Below, piece after piece: positions 10,711 through 21,339 of a stretch of 64,000 nucleotides of DNA (positions within the stretch are counted from its first letter, which is position 1; each line of letters begins with the position of its first letter). The notes under the pieces are model-generated. The model was not told where the DNA came from and searched no databases. It saw nothing but the letters and a program-made list of their open reading frames with translations. The DNA is from Lepidostoma basale (taxonomy: Eukaryota > Arthropoda > Insecta > Trichoptera > Lepidostomatidae): NCBI GenBank assembly GCA_022606425.2, contig JAHDVF020000069.1, positions 62,001 through 126,000 of the forward strand, in the 5' to 3' direction. The position numbers and the translations under genes are program-made.

Positions 10711-11290
10711 TCATGACATGTTTCAGAGATCTATCTTCTGGTGTAAATATGTAACAAAAACTAAACAAAGAAAGACTTATAAAAAAAGTATTATAAAATC
10801 GATACAGTACAAAGGAACAATACATAATCATTTATAATTATTATGTGTTGTTACTGTGAAAAAACATTTGTAAATATGTAACAAAAAACTAAACAAAAAA
10901 AGACTTACTACTAAAAATCGATACAATACAAAGGAACAATACATAATCATTTATAATTATTATATATTGTTACTCTGAAAACTTACCAATTAGTTCTTAC
11001 TGATAAAAAATTAATATGTAGTACTTAAAGCAATAAGTCCATATTTATTGTTTCTTGAACAATGATGTAAAACTCCATATTAAATCATTAATACGAATGA
11101 AAATGTCAGTTTTCTAGAAGTTTTATTATATTTTATGGGTTTGACACGTTTTGCCCTTCTAAGGCATTATCAAATGGCAATAAGTCCAGATTATTTTTAT
11201 TTATTTCAAATGTATTGTTCCTTTGTATTTTATCGATTTTTAAATGCGTTTGTTTAAGTTTTGCTTTGTTTAGTTTTTTGATATATATTT
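10711..11290. repeat. Fold-back / duplicated block next to hammerhead-like motifs
   Basis: A unit of roughly 120 bp (AATATGTAACAAAAA ... GGAACAATACATAATC) is repeated directly at about 10744-10862 and 10874-10980. An inverted copy lies at 11212-11290 (ATTGTTCCTTTGTATT ... TTTAGTTTTTTGAT). A degenerate hammerhead-like site is on the minus strand at about 10711-10747 (GAAACATGTCATGA). Another element with ATGAAAATGTCAGTTTTCT lies at 11038-11175. Confidence 0.6.
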
Positions 11291-11330
11291 ACACCTGAAG
11301 ATGAAGGTCTCCTCCGAAACATGTCGTGAT
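11291..11330 (+). ncRNA. Hammerhead-ribozyme-like motif, ACAUGU class
   Basis: CAC, CTGAAGA core (11295-11301), one extra T, imperfect stem II (GAAGG with CCTCC, one mismatch), GAAA, self-complementary ACATGT, C at the cleavage position, then GTG. Stem I has only 3 bp. It lies 355 bases upstream of a Penelope-like RT fragment on the same strand. Confidence 0.45.
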
Positions 11331-11684
11331 ATTTAATATTTAATAAACAACGTTATTTTTCAATTCCCAAAGTGTATAAATTGTCAATACTCATTTCAAC
11401 AAAAAATCTGATTGAGATAATATAAAATATTCATGCTTTTTCTTTACATACTCGTATATTATATATTTCTTATGTCCTCGTATATCACAGAAAACTAATC
11501 AAGTGAAATAAAATATTCACATTTTTTAAATTTTACTATAAATTAACAATACAACGATGTATTAAAAAGTAATATTTTTTTCACATTTGGAAGCTATATA
11601 GTGAAAAAATACTTTCAGGGATGACCACAAATTTATTCCAGTTAATTTAAATCCAAAATAATTTAACATTATGTGATGTGATAA

Positions 11685-11916
11685 ATAAAAACGGACCGAA
11701 AATTACAGAACTTTTTAACATTCATCAATTCCTTCCACAAACAAATTAAATTTACTCTAGAGAAAGGTAATACTTCGCGTGATTTCTTGGATCTCACCTT
11801 AACAATCATGAACAACCAAATAGACTTTAATATTTACCGAAAACCTTCTTATACTGACATAATAATCCATAATACGTCCAACGACCCTATATGTGAAAGC
11901 CAAAAGCGGAAGTAGA
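11685..11916 (+). pseudogene. Penelope-like element reverse transcriptase fragment
   Basis: A continuous frame between stops (about 76 codons) reads FINSFHKQIKFTLEKG, then RDFLDLTLTIMNNQIDFNIY, RKPSYTDIIIHNTSNDPICE and ends SQKRK*. The FLDLT...NIYRKP.YTD....N.S..P series is the hallmark of the C-terminal RT region of Penelope-like elements. The upstream palm motifs and the GIY-YIG endonuclease are missing. The frame has no start codon and is a decayed fragment. It is the only clear Penelope coding relic in the window and matters because Penelope-like elements are known carriers of hammerhead motifs. Confidence 0.75.
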
Positions 11917-12002
11917 AAAAATATTTAAAAAATTTAAATTAATTTCCATCATGAGATTTCGGTAAAATTACAAGATTATATAGTGTAATTTATAGTGTAT
12001 GT

Positions 12003-12228
12003 GTATGATGTAAATGAAACAATTTATAGAGGAAGACCGAAGAAAACGTGAAACGATAAAATAAATCTAATATTAAATATAAGGCCACGCGAGGAGTCGG
12101 AGAAATAGACGTACGTCCATGGCACGATATATTAATGTTGAGGAAGCGAGAGAAGTATGTCTTGAAAGATTAGTGTGGCGGTCCATTTTTTCTGCTTTCT
12201 CTTCGGGGAGATGCGTAGTTAGTTATAT
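12003..12228 (+). mobile_element. RTE-A LINE 3' fragment
   Basis: Begins at GATGTAAATGAAACAA and runs through GAGGAAGCGAGAGAAGTATG to TCTTCGGGGAGATGCG and GTTAGTTA. Moderately decayed and 5'-truncated. Confidence 0.75.
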
Positions 12229-12655
12229 TGAAGTATCACATTTTTATGTTCAGGTGAATCACTTGATTAATTATTTCTCAGGAACAATATTGAGAAAAGC
12301 TATAAATGAAAAAATCTATTTATCTCCCATCAACCTACACCTTTCTGCAATAAAGTGGGAGTAACACTAATGCGCATTTGATGGTTCAATTAGGGCATTC
12401 GAGCTTTAAATAAAAGCCGTAAAGGATATAAAATAATCGTAAAGACCGATCGTGTAAATAAACGTTCAGTTAATTGGCCAGTATTTTTACATTCACAATC
12501 TTTTATTGTGCAGTAAAACGTATCTTTACACTAATTCAAAATGACTGAAACGACCATGTTCATGAAAGATCTGCGGTAGATAGAATATAGAAGTGAAAGA
12601 TATATTACATGTTTATTTTTTTAATTTAATTTATATACAACACACATTGGTTAAA
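12229..12655. other. Non-coding DNA
   Basis: A frame runs on from the RTE-A fragment to 12364 but resembles no protein. Nothing else seen. Confidence 0.4.
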
Positions 12656-12669
12656 AAAAATTAAAATTA

Positions 12670-12715
12670 AATATCAAACATGTTTCGGACTAACCAGCCC
12701 TTCATCAGTGATATT
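12670..12715 (-). ncRNA. Hammerhead-ribozyme-like motif, best stem I
   Basis: On the minus strand: AATATCA, intact CTGATGA core, one extra A, stem II GGGCT-GGTT-AGTCC (5 bp with one G.U), GAAA, self-complementary ACATGT, T at the cleavage position, then TGATATT. The outer segments pair perfectly over 7 bp. All conserved core bases are present. The extra base after the core is the only departure from the textbook hammerhead, together with stem III, which needs a partner molecule. Confidence 0.55.
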
Positions 12716-12894
12716 ATATAAATATTTAAAATATTATAAAATTGTTTACAAATACGGTCAGTTTTGACAGATTTTATAATTATTATAACATCTGTCAAAA
12801 ATGACCTATTATGTAAACAATTTTTAATAATTTAAATCTTTGTATTATATAATATCACTGATTCGGCTGGTTAGTCCGAAACATTTATAATATT
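12670..12894. repeat. Fold-back element with hammerhead-like motif at each end
   Basis: The left end (minus) and right end (12851-12894, plus) carry the same motif: AATATCACTGAT..., GGCTGGTTAGTCCGAAACAT. Between them, arms AATTGTTTACA and TGTAAACAATTTTT and TGACAGATTTTAT / ATCTGTCA are inverted. The right motif has a damaged core (CTGATTC). Confidence 0.7.
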
Positions 12895-13030
12895 TAATTT
12901 TTATTTTTTTAATCAATGTGAGTGTTGTAATACAAAGTATATATAAAAAAAGAAACATTAAACATATACAACACAAAGTTATGGCGATCATTGAAGAAAA
13001 ATATATATTATATTTCATATTATATCATCA

Positions 13031-13175
13031 CTTACTTACTTACTTCTTATGGCCATACAACTCTTGAAGAGTTTAAGCCTCCTTGATGATTTTTCGTCAA
13101 GCTCCTCGATCCTGCGCCTTTTGCTCCCAGGAGTCCGATTCGCCCAACTTTGCCAGGTCAGCCAGAACATTGATC
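13031..13175 (-). mobile_element. LINE family C 3' end
   Basis: It starts with the tail (CTTA)n at 13031-13046. It is then the reverse complement of the family-C end at 62330-62450 (CTCGATCCTGCGCCTTTTGC, AGTCCGATTCGCCCAA). It is truncated near 13175. Confidence 0.8.
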
Positions 13176-13861
13176 ATAATATATCATCACTGTGAAGATA
13201 ATTTTGTATGTAATGTACACAAGAGTTCTGTTGAATTAGTAAATTTGTGTTATTTTTTGTTGTTGTAATCAAATTATTTTAAACGTTAATTAATACGAAA
13301 GAAAACGTCAGTTTTCTAGAATTTTTAATCACATCATCAGCCGATTATTTTAAACGTTATTTAATACAAATGAAAACGCCCATTTTCTGGAAGTTTTAAT
13401 ATAATTTATGTGAATGCCATGTTTGACTCGTCTAAGGCATTTTAAATTGATAATGGTTTAGTCAGGCGAAACATGTCATTCTCTTTTAATTATTTGATAT
13501 TAAGTTTTAGATCATTGTTCAAGAAACAATAAATATTTTAAACGTGCACAGTCCGAGAGGTCTGCGAGGTTTAAGATGTGATCAGGTGGGGGTGACACAG
13601 TCGAAGGTAGTGGTACCAACATATCCAAAGAATGAATCCTAACAGAATCCTATACATTTCATTGCATGGAATACCAGATGAATCCAAAACGTTGGAAAAA
13701 TACCTGGAGTTCTATAACAGCAGACAAGTCTAAAACACGTTGAAGAAGAAGAATAAGAAGAGTTTTTTTTTAGATTAGTCATTTGCCGAAAAACTATGAT
13801 ACCTCAACATTATTGAATATTTAAATTTGAAACCCTGTTATATGTATCACAATATATTTTT
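13176..13861. repeat. Fold-back relics and a LINE-like 3' end
   Basis: Bases 13290-13530 carry two fragments of the fold-back family (AACGTCAGTTTTCTAGAA; GGCGAAACATGTCATTCTCT). Bases 13600-13760 end CACGTTGAAGAAGAAGAATA, a (GAA)n tail like that of family-B LINEs. No coding region. Confidence 0.5.
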
Positions 13862-13915
13862 ATAAGTTTGTCACGACAGTTGTTTCGCCAACTCTTTGTT
13901 GGCAACATCGAGAGA
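13862..13915 (-). repeat. Degenerate hammerhead-like motif, ACAGCUGU class
   Basis: The minus strand shows a perfect 6-bp stem II (GCCAAC-AAAGA-GTTGGC) followed by GAAACAACTGTCGTGAC. The CTGATGA core is degraded to TCGATGT. Related to the fold-back hairpin at 36406-36540, where the GAAAC is followed by the palindrome-forming AGCTGT. Confidence 0.4.
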
Positions 13916-14362
13916 TGTTAAAATAATCGTTTTACGATATTATTACTTTATCCTTATCTGCATACTAGCTACTTATAACATGTCATGAATCAATACCTGA
14001 AATATTGTATTCTACTGCATCTGTTCAAATAACTTGTTGTATACAAAAATGCGGAAAAAAATGGGAAACTATAATATTTTACTGTATTAACACTTAGATC
14101 TTGTACAAATGCTAATATTACGAATAATGAATGTATAGTTGTGACAGCTCTCGCGGGCGCAGCCATGGCCTCTAGTGTTTGCCATATTATGCCCCATAGA
14201 GTGATATAAAATATCATCATCAAAGCATACCATCCTAAAAACATGCAAAAGATGTTCATAGACTTACTGCAAATCAATGCCTAGGATTGAAACTTTAAAA
14301 AAACTAATTTACGTAAAATTATTTCTGTATAGATTTTATATTACAAATAAGCATCACATATA
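13916..14362. other. Non-coding DNA
   Basis: A 95-codon frame on the minus strand (13990-14277) resembles no family I know. Its hydrophobic content reflects AT-rich composition. Confidence 0.35.
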
Positions 14363-14374
14363 TCATTGATATAT

Positions 14375-14862
14375 AACTAACTAACTAACTAACCATCACG
14401 CCGTCTCCCCGAAGGGGTAGGCAGAAAGAATGGACTGCCACACTTTTCAATCCTGACATATTTCTCTCGCTTCCTCAACATTCATACATCGTGTCATGCA
14501 CGCGCGTCGATTTCTCTGACTCCTCACATGGCCGACATTCAATATTTGATTTATTTGATCGTGCCACGTTTTCCTCGGTCTTCCTCGATTTCTGGTTCCA
14601 TTAACATCTTTTACATATAATTTTTTTACCATTCTTTCTTCATTCATTCTTTCCATATGTTCAAACCATCTTAATGATCCTTTCATTATTTTGTTCATGA
14701 CACCATCATTCGCACCGCATTCACTTCTTATATTTTCATTCGACACTCTATCATACACAGAGTATCCACACATTCGTCTAAGAGTTCTCATTTCTACTAC
14801 ATTTATTCTACTTTCATCCTTCTTTTGCCAGTTCCATGCTTCGCTTCCATACATACTTCCAT
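14375..14862 (-). mobile_element. RTE-A LINE insertion with 12-bp target duplication
   Basis: Flanked by TCATTGATATAT at 14363-14374 and again at 14863-14874. The tail (CTAA)n starts at 14375. The open frame reads MYGSEAWNWQKKDESRIN through MNVEEAREICQD. It is a 5'-truncated but recent copy that keeps the C-terminal residues lost from the full-length copy. Confidence 0.9.
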
Positions 14863-14949
14863 TCATTGATATATTCAAATGTAAAAGTTTACATATTAAT
14901 ATATCAATTATTTATAGTAAACAAAATGCTTCAATAAAATATATGTTTT

Positions 14950-15883
14950 ATTGAAAGCTGTTTGCTATATGCAGACTACGCTGTTTTAATCGCTGACAGC
15001 ATGGATGATCTATTTACAAGTCCTAGTATCAAGAATAAGAAGTATGCAATAAGTATGACCTTGTGATGAACGTGTCAAAATCTTTATTTATTTTATTTGA
15101 AAAGGAAGAATGTGAGACGGATTGTGACATAAGTGCGAACGGTGAGAAATTAGAGCAAGTTAAGGAAATTATTTAACTGGTAAGAAATGTTTACAAGAGA
15201 TGGAAAAATGGAGAAAGATATCGAAATAATGGTTGGAGCTGGAAACAAAATAAATGGTGCACCCAACGTTATTACCCCAAATAGAAATGAACTCACTAAG
15301 AATAATATGCGAAAAAACAACGTATGATGGAATATCTAATGATGATGATGAATAATATCTTGATAAAATAAAGCAAGTATCACTAATATAGCTTGAATAT
15401 ATGAAACGAATGGATGAGTGAAGATTGGTTAAAAAGATATATACAAGTAGTGCAAATGGATAAATAAGTCAAGGAAGGCCATGGAAAGACATGGCATGAC
15501 CAAATTAATCAATTACTGAAAGGCGGCCATGTTCGAAGTAGGAACAATCGACTAACACGCATGTTTCTACTTCTTCTTCTTCCTCAGTCATCTCTCCACT
15601 GCTGGATATAGGCCTCCTCCATTTTTTTCCACTCCACTCTATCTTGGGCTTTTCTTTGCAATATTCTACCCGCGACAGGGATAATGTCGTCGACCCATCT
15701 TTTTTGGGGTCGGCCCACTCTTCTTTATCTATACCATGGTCTCCATTTCCATTCACACGCATGTTACGATGTGTGAATGTAGAAGTTGTGCGCGAGTTAT
15801 GTCAGGTTAGAACCGTGTGGCGGTCCATCCTCTCTGCCTACCCTTCCGGGAAAACGGCGTGATGTTTAGTTAGTTAGTTAGAT
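14950..15883 (+). mobile_element. Old RTE-A copy covering RT core to tail, with nested LINE B
   Basis: It starts in the RT palm: CLLYADYAVLIADS, where YADD has become YADY, then a gapped version of the NKSK...F.KEE region, GGAAACAAAATAAATGGTGC, and the tail region ending GGCGTGATGTTTAGTTAGTTAG. It has numerous indels. A family-B LINE entered at 15566-15754. Confidence 0.8.
15566..15754 (-). mobile_element. LINE family B nested in RTE-A, 11-bp target duplication
   Basis: ACACGCATGTT at 15555-15565 is repeated at 15755-15765. The insert has a (GAA)n tail (minus strand) and CCACTGCTGGATATAGGCCT. The 189-bp truncated copy dates family B after this RTE-A copy. Confidence 0.9.
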
Positions 15884-16334
15884 AGAAAGTTTTCATGTGG
15901 TAAATGATAATATTTGTATTTTTATAAATGCAATACTTCGCGCTTCTTACGCCATTTATTGCTTTGACACGACAGATTCGGAACTGTTAACTGAAATGAA
16001 AGCAACAGTGTCCGTATAAGAGAATGCTCAGGCATTCTGACTGACTTTCACTCGGGCTGCTTATCCCTCTCTACATGAATGTTATTGTTCATCGCACGTG
16101 CAGTTTCTATGTGTTAGCACCTTGTGCGTAAATGCACGTGAACAACTTATTACATCATTGGAAAAAAGTGCAAGAGTGACCATAGATTTATTTACACGCG
16201 TTCTATCCTTGTTTTTATATTCATCATATTCTGTTATTACAATATTATGCTGATTAGTTTCATTCTTCCGACAGCAAATGATTGTGGTTTACTCAAATGG
16301 CCATTACATCATAATTTATATTCAATAATACTAG
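15884..16334. other. Unique-looking segment with two CACGTG boxes
   Basis: Between 15950 and 16160 the sequence is more GC-balanced and free of recognised repeats. GCACGTGCAG (about 16096) and GCACGTGAAC (about 16134) are E-box-like palindromes 38 bases apart. It could be regulatory DNA upstream of the coding exon at 19391, but this is only a guess. Confidence 0.25.
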
Positions 16335-16480
16335 CCGAGTATAATTAAATAAAACGATGTTTTCAAATTATTTCATCTGACCAGTCTGTCGATGCCAGCG
16401 AGCCTGGCAAAACCGGTAACTATCAAATAAAGACAAAAGTGGAAGTAGTATTAAATTATTATTATATCTACTTTTATTTT
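16335..16480 (+). repeat. Fold-back element with hammerhead-like centre
   Basis: AATTAAATAAAACGATGTTT is followed by CCAGTCTGTCGATGCCAGCG, a CCAGCGAGCCTGG hairpin, CAAAACCGGT and AATAAAGACAAAAGTGGAAG. The same parts occur at 56945-57290. The core CTGTCGA is degraded relative to CTGATGA. Confidence 0.55.
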
Positions 16481-16740
16481 TATTTTCATTTTTGTTTAAA
16501 ATGATCTTTCATCAAGAGATTATTATTAGATGATTGATCATAGATAATATATAAAATCGAGTGATAGAAACAACAAAGCAGGTTCTTAATCAAATGTGAA
16601 AATGTGTAGTTTTGATCATGTCGCAGATTCAATTGCGTAATTCTAATTTTTTTCTGCATACCTTGAAGATTGTTTGAAAATAAAATTAACAGTGCTGTTT
16701 GTTGACGACCAGTGTGCATTGTTTTGCGTGAGTTTTATTT

Positions 16741-16806
16741 GTTTCTTCTTCTTCCTAGCCTTCCCTCTACTGTAGGATGTAGGCCTCTTCTATATGTCTC
16801 CATTTG
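16741..16806 (-). mobile_element. LINE family B terminal fragment
   Basis: TTCTTCTTCTTCCTAGCC and CTACTGTAGGATGTAGGCCT mark the 3' end of family B with its (GAA)n tail. Only about 65 bases are present. Confidence 0.75.
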
Positions 16807-16996
16807 TTTATGATATACAAAAAACAAAAAACTTCACGGTAAAATACATCTTTTATGTTTATCATAAAACTTTTTTATTTATGGCAACCGTACTTATGTT
16901 TAATATTCATGATCATTGATGAATATGAAAAAATGTATGATAAACATTTGTTAAATTATATTTTTGTCAATCGTCATGAAAAATGGTTGAATATGA

Positions 16997-17298
16997 CTAA
17001 CTAACTAACTAACCATCACGCCGTCTCCCCGAAGGGGTAGGCAGAAAGAATTGACACACTTTTCTTTCCAGACATATTTCTCTCGATTCCTCAACATTCA
17101 AACATTGTGTCATGCACTCCCGTCGATTTCTCTGACTCCTCACATGGCCGACATTCAATTTTTGATTTATTTGATCGTGCCACGTTTTTCTCGGTCTTCC
17201 TCTATTTCTGGTTCCATTTACATCATTAACATATATTTTTTTTACCATTCTTTCTTCATTCATTCTTTCCATATGTCCAAACCATCTTAATGATCCTT
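16997..17298 (-). mobile_element. RTE-A LINE insertion with 15-bp target duplication
   Basis: AATGGTTGAATATGA occurs at 16982-16996 and 17299-17313. The 302-bp insert has the (CTAA)n tail at its left and is truncated in the FGHMERMNEE region. It is young, judging from its close match to the full-length copy. Confidence 0.92.
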
Positions 17299-17313
17299 AA
17301 TGGTTGAATATGA

Positions 17314-17884
17314 AGAATGGTAAATTAGAATGTATTCGTATGATCTCTAAATATACGTAAGGTGGTGGTTTAAGTCGAAATACTTTTCATGAACACTTCA
17401 ATACAGAGATAAATAGATTGTATAATTCGATTGTGAAAAGGAATTATTATGTGGCATTGTTACGCGACATGTTTCGTTTTACAAATCAGAATTCATCACA
17501 TGGGCAGTGACCATAGCGAATGGCAAATATTTCAACAAATTAGTGTGCCTTAGCGTAACGTAAATTTAGCTTTGTACATTTGAATTGTATGTTTAATACC
17601 ATATAATATTAAAAGAAGGTGAATGATATTTTGTTCGTGCATTGCCTCTGAGTACATAAATCAGTATATACATACACAAGTTGTGTAAGTAGGGTTTGTC
17701 AATATTGTTGACATACCTGTCCCTACTCTATTCTCAATTCTCATTATCCAGGGATATAAAAAAAATAACAATTTTTACTTCTTTATAAACAACACCTTTA
17801 CAAAGAAAGAAACTGCAAAAAAATGTAACACAAATTCATAAAAATAAAATTAATAAATATAATTTTAATTGTAAAGATGTGCTT
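17314..17884. other. AT-rich non-coding DNA
   Basis: No recognised gene or repeat. Confidence 0.4.
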
Positions 17885-18125
17885 AATATGTTTAACGATT
17901 TCCATCATCATCGGCTGTCCCTCGTGTCCGAGGAAGACTGTCCTTCACGGTTGTGGGTCCGCATGTGACTGAAGAGCCCGATCCTGGACCCACATATTTT
18001 GGGGCATATGGGGTAGGGGAAGGCGCCTGTAATGGAGCCGTCACCGTCTCCCAGTGGTCTCTCCGTTCTCCTCTTCCTCCTCTCAGCGGCGTCGTCTCTG
18101 CGCTGTGCTGCGTTCTCGTTTAACG
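17885..18125. repeat. GC-rich stretch, unclassified repeat
   Basis: CATCATCATCGGCTGTCCCT, then GGACCCACATATTTTGGGGC and CTCCTCTCAGCGGCGTCG. The composition is sharply different from both flanks, as for a degraded transposon 3' end. I cannot name the family and see no open frame. Confidence 0.4.
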
Positions 18126-18709
18126 TAACTAATTGTAAACAACATAATTATTTTTACAATTATTGATAATTAATCTAAAAAAAAATTAAAAGCGGACTGA
18201 CATAAAACCATAAAAAACATGTATATTTTTATCGATGATAAAAGCTTTATTTTTGTTTTAAAGTTGGCATAGGTAAAGCGTTTAAGTTTTTGTAAACAAA
18301 CATTTGATATTGATTATGTATATTTTGATAAGGTTTACTCAGAATGAATCTTATTATTTAAATGAGTGCATTGATTTTACATTCAATTTCTTGAGCAAGA
18401 ATTCACTCTGCGGAATTAGTGTTCGGTATCACACGTGTTAAAGTAATGTATTATATGTTATGGTAATTCTATGCAGACGTGTATGTAAAAGAGCTACCTG
18501 ACGTGTGTGCATGTAAATGAAATAATTTAATGTACTGAACTGATATGATTAACATAAAATAACACACCTATTTAAAATTAGCCAATGCACTGTATTTTAT
18601 TTTATTTGATGTAAGATTTCAGGAATTATAGCGATCTTATTCTAAATATTTTTGTATTTATCTAACATTATGTTTTCTTCTATTTTAAAACGAGTTATTT
18701 GGCCTCTCT
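18126..18709. other. AT-rich non-coding DNA
   Basis: Nothing recognised. A short (TC)n run follows at about 18703-18720. Confidence 0.4.
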
Positions 18710-18965
18710 CTCTCTCTCACTCTCTGTCGCACTCCTCACTCATGACTAAGGGTCGTGTCCATCCCAAAAGCCATCCACCAAGGACAGTCGGTGCCCTGAT
18801 TTGATCGGACCAGTGGCTAGATGGCCTTCCTTGTGGTCGCTTTCCCTATACTTTTATTTATGCTTTTCGAGGTTGTCCTGATTTCTCCAGGCCGTGTCCA
18901 AATTATTTTAATATTCTCTGATACCATACCCTCGAGAGTCCTGTCCTGATGCCAGGTGGTCAAGG
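18710..18965. repeat. GC-balanced unclassified stretch
   Basis: CTAAGGGTCGTGTCCATCCC ... CTCCAGGCCGTGTCC ... GAGAGTCCTGTCCTGATGCC. It is probably antisense LINE C-terminal sequence from its composition and phrases, but no frame could be confirmed. Confidence 0.35.
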
Positions 18966-19142
18966 ATCAAAAAGTTCTATTTAGTCTAGTTTATTATTTA
19001 ACAATAACTAATAACTCTGAAATTCGTTTTAATAATATTAGAATAGAACTTGGTTTTTAAAATAATCATTTCTTCTCCCTTACACAATTAAAACATAAAT
19101 AATAAAAAAAAAAATTCAAAATCTTTTAAAAATGTGACTGGT

Positions 19143-19190
19143 GTGATCGCCAGAAGATGGCAGCGAGCTGCCGAAACCGGTCGAAGACAC
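19143..19190 (+). repeat. Degenerate hammerhead-like motif, ACCGGU class
   Basis: GGCAGCGAGCTGCC hairpin followed by GAAACCGGTCGAAG. The upstream core is not CTGATGA (reads GAAGATGG). Same family as the pair at 61088-61195. Confidence 0.4.
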
Positions 19191-19390
19191 AAACATTTGT
19201 GGATTTTTACTTAAAATACATTTAAAAAATATTCAAATAAAAATATTTTCATTAATTACAATGAACTTCTCCTATGAAATTTCAAATAAAAACATAATTT
19301 TTAAAACTTATATGTTGTGGTACCAAAAATACTATTTTGTTTATTTTTTTCATATTAAAAATTCAAATTGCATGTTTTTTTTTGTTTCAG

Positions 19391-19462
19391 AAACTTTGAA
19401 CAGAGGGAGGCAGCTGAATATTGCTAACAAATGACCAACGGCATGAAGCAAACGGTCATCAA
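19391..19462 (+). CDS. First recognised coding exon, probable neprilysin-like (M13) metallopeptidase gene
   Basis: A T-rich tract and TTGTTTCAG (acceptor, 19389-19390) precede the exon. The exon has 40 bases of 5' leader and an ATG at 19431 (ACAAATGACC context), and encodes MTNGMKQTVI plus two bases (AA) of the next codon before the donor GTAAGTG at 19463. The exon at 50300 starts with A, giving AAA (Lys), and continues NPGWWKRR in the same frame. The TVIKNP-WW pattern resembles the cytoplasmic tail of insect neprilysins (Nep2-like, zinc ectopeptidases that trim neuropeptides), as I know the family. A second in-frame ATG lies at codon 5. The acceptor implies at least one upstream noncoding exon, and 9627-9830 is a candidate. 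Splice phase and signals are seen directly; the family is an inference from about 50 residues. Confidence 0.6.
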
Positions 19463-19854
19463 GTAAGTGTTTATTATAAACATTATATACGTTTTCATAT
19501 TTAATGCTTAAAATAGGGCATTAATCGTTTTTATTTGAACTAAATAGTAAGTGAATTGTAAATTAAAATCTTACTGATGAATTAAACGGTGGAGGAAATC
19601 AAGGCTATTCCATTGTCAAAGGTTACAATTGGGATATATTTTATCATTTAGTTCATCCTATTTCGATGCGGTTCTTTAGTCACACGTGGTTTTAAATGGG
19701 TGCAATGTCAACTGAAGCTCGAACACTTGAAATAACCTTTTTACGCCAAAAAATTCACTATTGTGTATTTGACTATATGAGGGGCCCACTGGCTTGTTTT
19801 TAGTATACTGGGTATAGAGGTTTATTTCTTCCGATGGTTTCAAACCAATTAATT

Positions 19855-20000
19855 TCAAATCAAATCAAATCAGTTTATTTTCCCAAAAGATAATACAAAC
19901 AACAATTATAGTTTAAGGTATTGAGAACAGGTAAAACATAAAAAATACATAATACCAGGAATGCATGAGAGATGGTTCGACATTAGGAATACATAATACT
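19855..20000 (-). mobile_element. LINE-like repeat J, copy 2
   Basis: Tail CAAATCAAATCAAATCAG, then TTTATTTTCCCAAAAGATAA and CATAATACCAGGAATGCATG. Shorter than the copy at 7855. Confidence 0.6.
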
Positions 20001-20329
20001 AATTTCTTGACTAATCACTGGATATTTCAAGAACTCAGTCATTTTGGATAATGTAAATAAATACTCATACGCTTTTTTTTACACTGTAAAGGCAGACAAT
20101 TAATACTGCACATGTCGTAGTTTGGAATACAAACGTTTTGCTTATTTAAAAAAATAAAATAAAAGAAAACTCATTTTTTCCAGTTTAGAGATTATTTTTT
20201 ACTTCATGTTTTGAACATTTTACGCATTCATTATCTCCCGAATGATATAAATTTAACTTGAATAATTTTTATATACTCATTAAAATTAGAAGGAACTAGG
20301 GGTTAGTGGGAAAATGTTTATTTTTTAAA
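20001..20329. other. AT-rich non-coding DNA
   Basis: Nothing recognised. Confidence 0.4.
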
Positions 20330-20440
20330 GAGATTTTTTTTTTAAGGCGTTATCAAAGACGAAACATGTCATTCCCATAAACTATAATGAAACTCCTAAC
20401 ATAGGTAACAGAAGTTTTCATTCGCATTTAGTACATAGTG
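20330..20440. repeat. Fold-back family fragment
   Basis: GACGAAACATGTCATTCCCA, then ATAATGAAACTCCTAACA and AAGTTTTCATTCGCAT. Half of the palindromic element seen whole at 52637-52828. Confidence 0.55.
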
Positions 20441-20447
20441 TAGTTCT

Positions 20448-20878
20448 GCCAGTTGGTACTTATGGTCTTGAAACTGTAACATTGTCCAAAAAAAGTGCCG
20501 AGAAACTGCGAGTGACCCAAAGAGCCATGGAAAGAGCCATGTTATGAATAAGCCTAAGAGACAGAGTTAGAAACGATACGGTGAGAGAAAAAAACAAAGG
20601 TCACTGACATCATCCACCGGATGGCGACTCTAAAATGGCAATGGGCAGGTCACGTAGCCAGAAGCTCAGATGAAAAGTAGACAAGAAAACTGCTGACTTG
20701 GAGACCGTGGACGGCGAAGAGAAGTGCAGGGCGACCGCAACTACGGTGGAAGGATGATCTGAACAGACACGTCAGAATAACCTGGATGCAGTCTGCACAT
20801 GACAGAGTGACATGGGAGCAAATGGAGGAGGCTTTTGTCTAGGAGTGTAAGGGAATAGGCTGAGAAAAATGAAGAAGA
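20448..20878 (+). mobile_element. LINE family B (RTE-type) 3' fragment
   Basis: Translation with breaks gives YGLETVTLSKKSAEKLRVTQ, ISLRDRVRND and an ATLKWQWAGHVARSSD-like block. It ends AAAATGAAGAAGAAGAAAAT, showing the (GAA)n tail directly. Several stops. Confidence 0.8.
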
Positions 20879-20884
20879 AGAAAA

Positions 20885-21335
20885 TATGTATGTACATATG
20901 AACTTAGAAATATCTAAAGATGTCAGATTTTAAAATGAGTCAAGTTCAACCGATATAAAAACGTAAATGTTTTTATTCATTGAAACATTATTATTCATAA
21001 ATAATGATGGTTTATTTTTAAGATGCAAAATCTTTGCTTTTTTGAATATTTTAAAACATCGTATTCCGCCATTTCAAAATGTCCCCCTGTATCCGGGCCT
21101 CCACTTTTTATTTGCAATAAGTTGTGTTACACACCTTTGTTTAAATACAAATTATATTTCGTATCTTCATTTCAATGATGCAATAAAAATCACAAAGACG
21201 CCGAAAAAAAATCAAACAACATCTAAACTAGACATTTTTGTTTGCGTAAACATTTAACTATTTTTCTCCATGGCTACAAACAAACTTTAAAGTAAATGTC
21301 CAAAATCGATTATTTTTTATTAGGATTCCTGTAAG
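20885..21335. other. AT-rich non-coding DNA
   Basis: A 96-codon frame at 20967-21257 (plus) resembles no known family and has the composition of intergenic DNA here. Confidence 0.35.
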
Positions 21336-21339
21336 TAAT

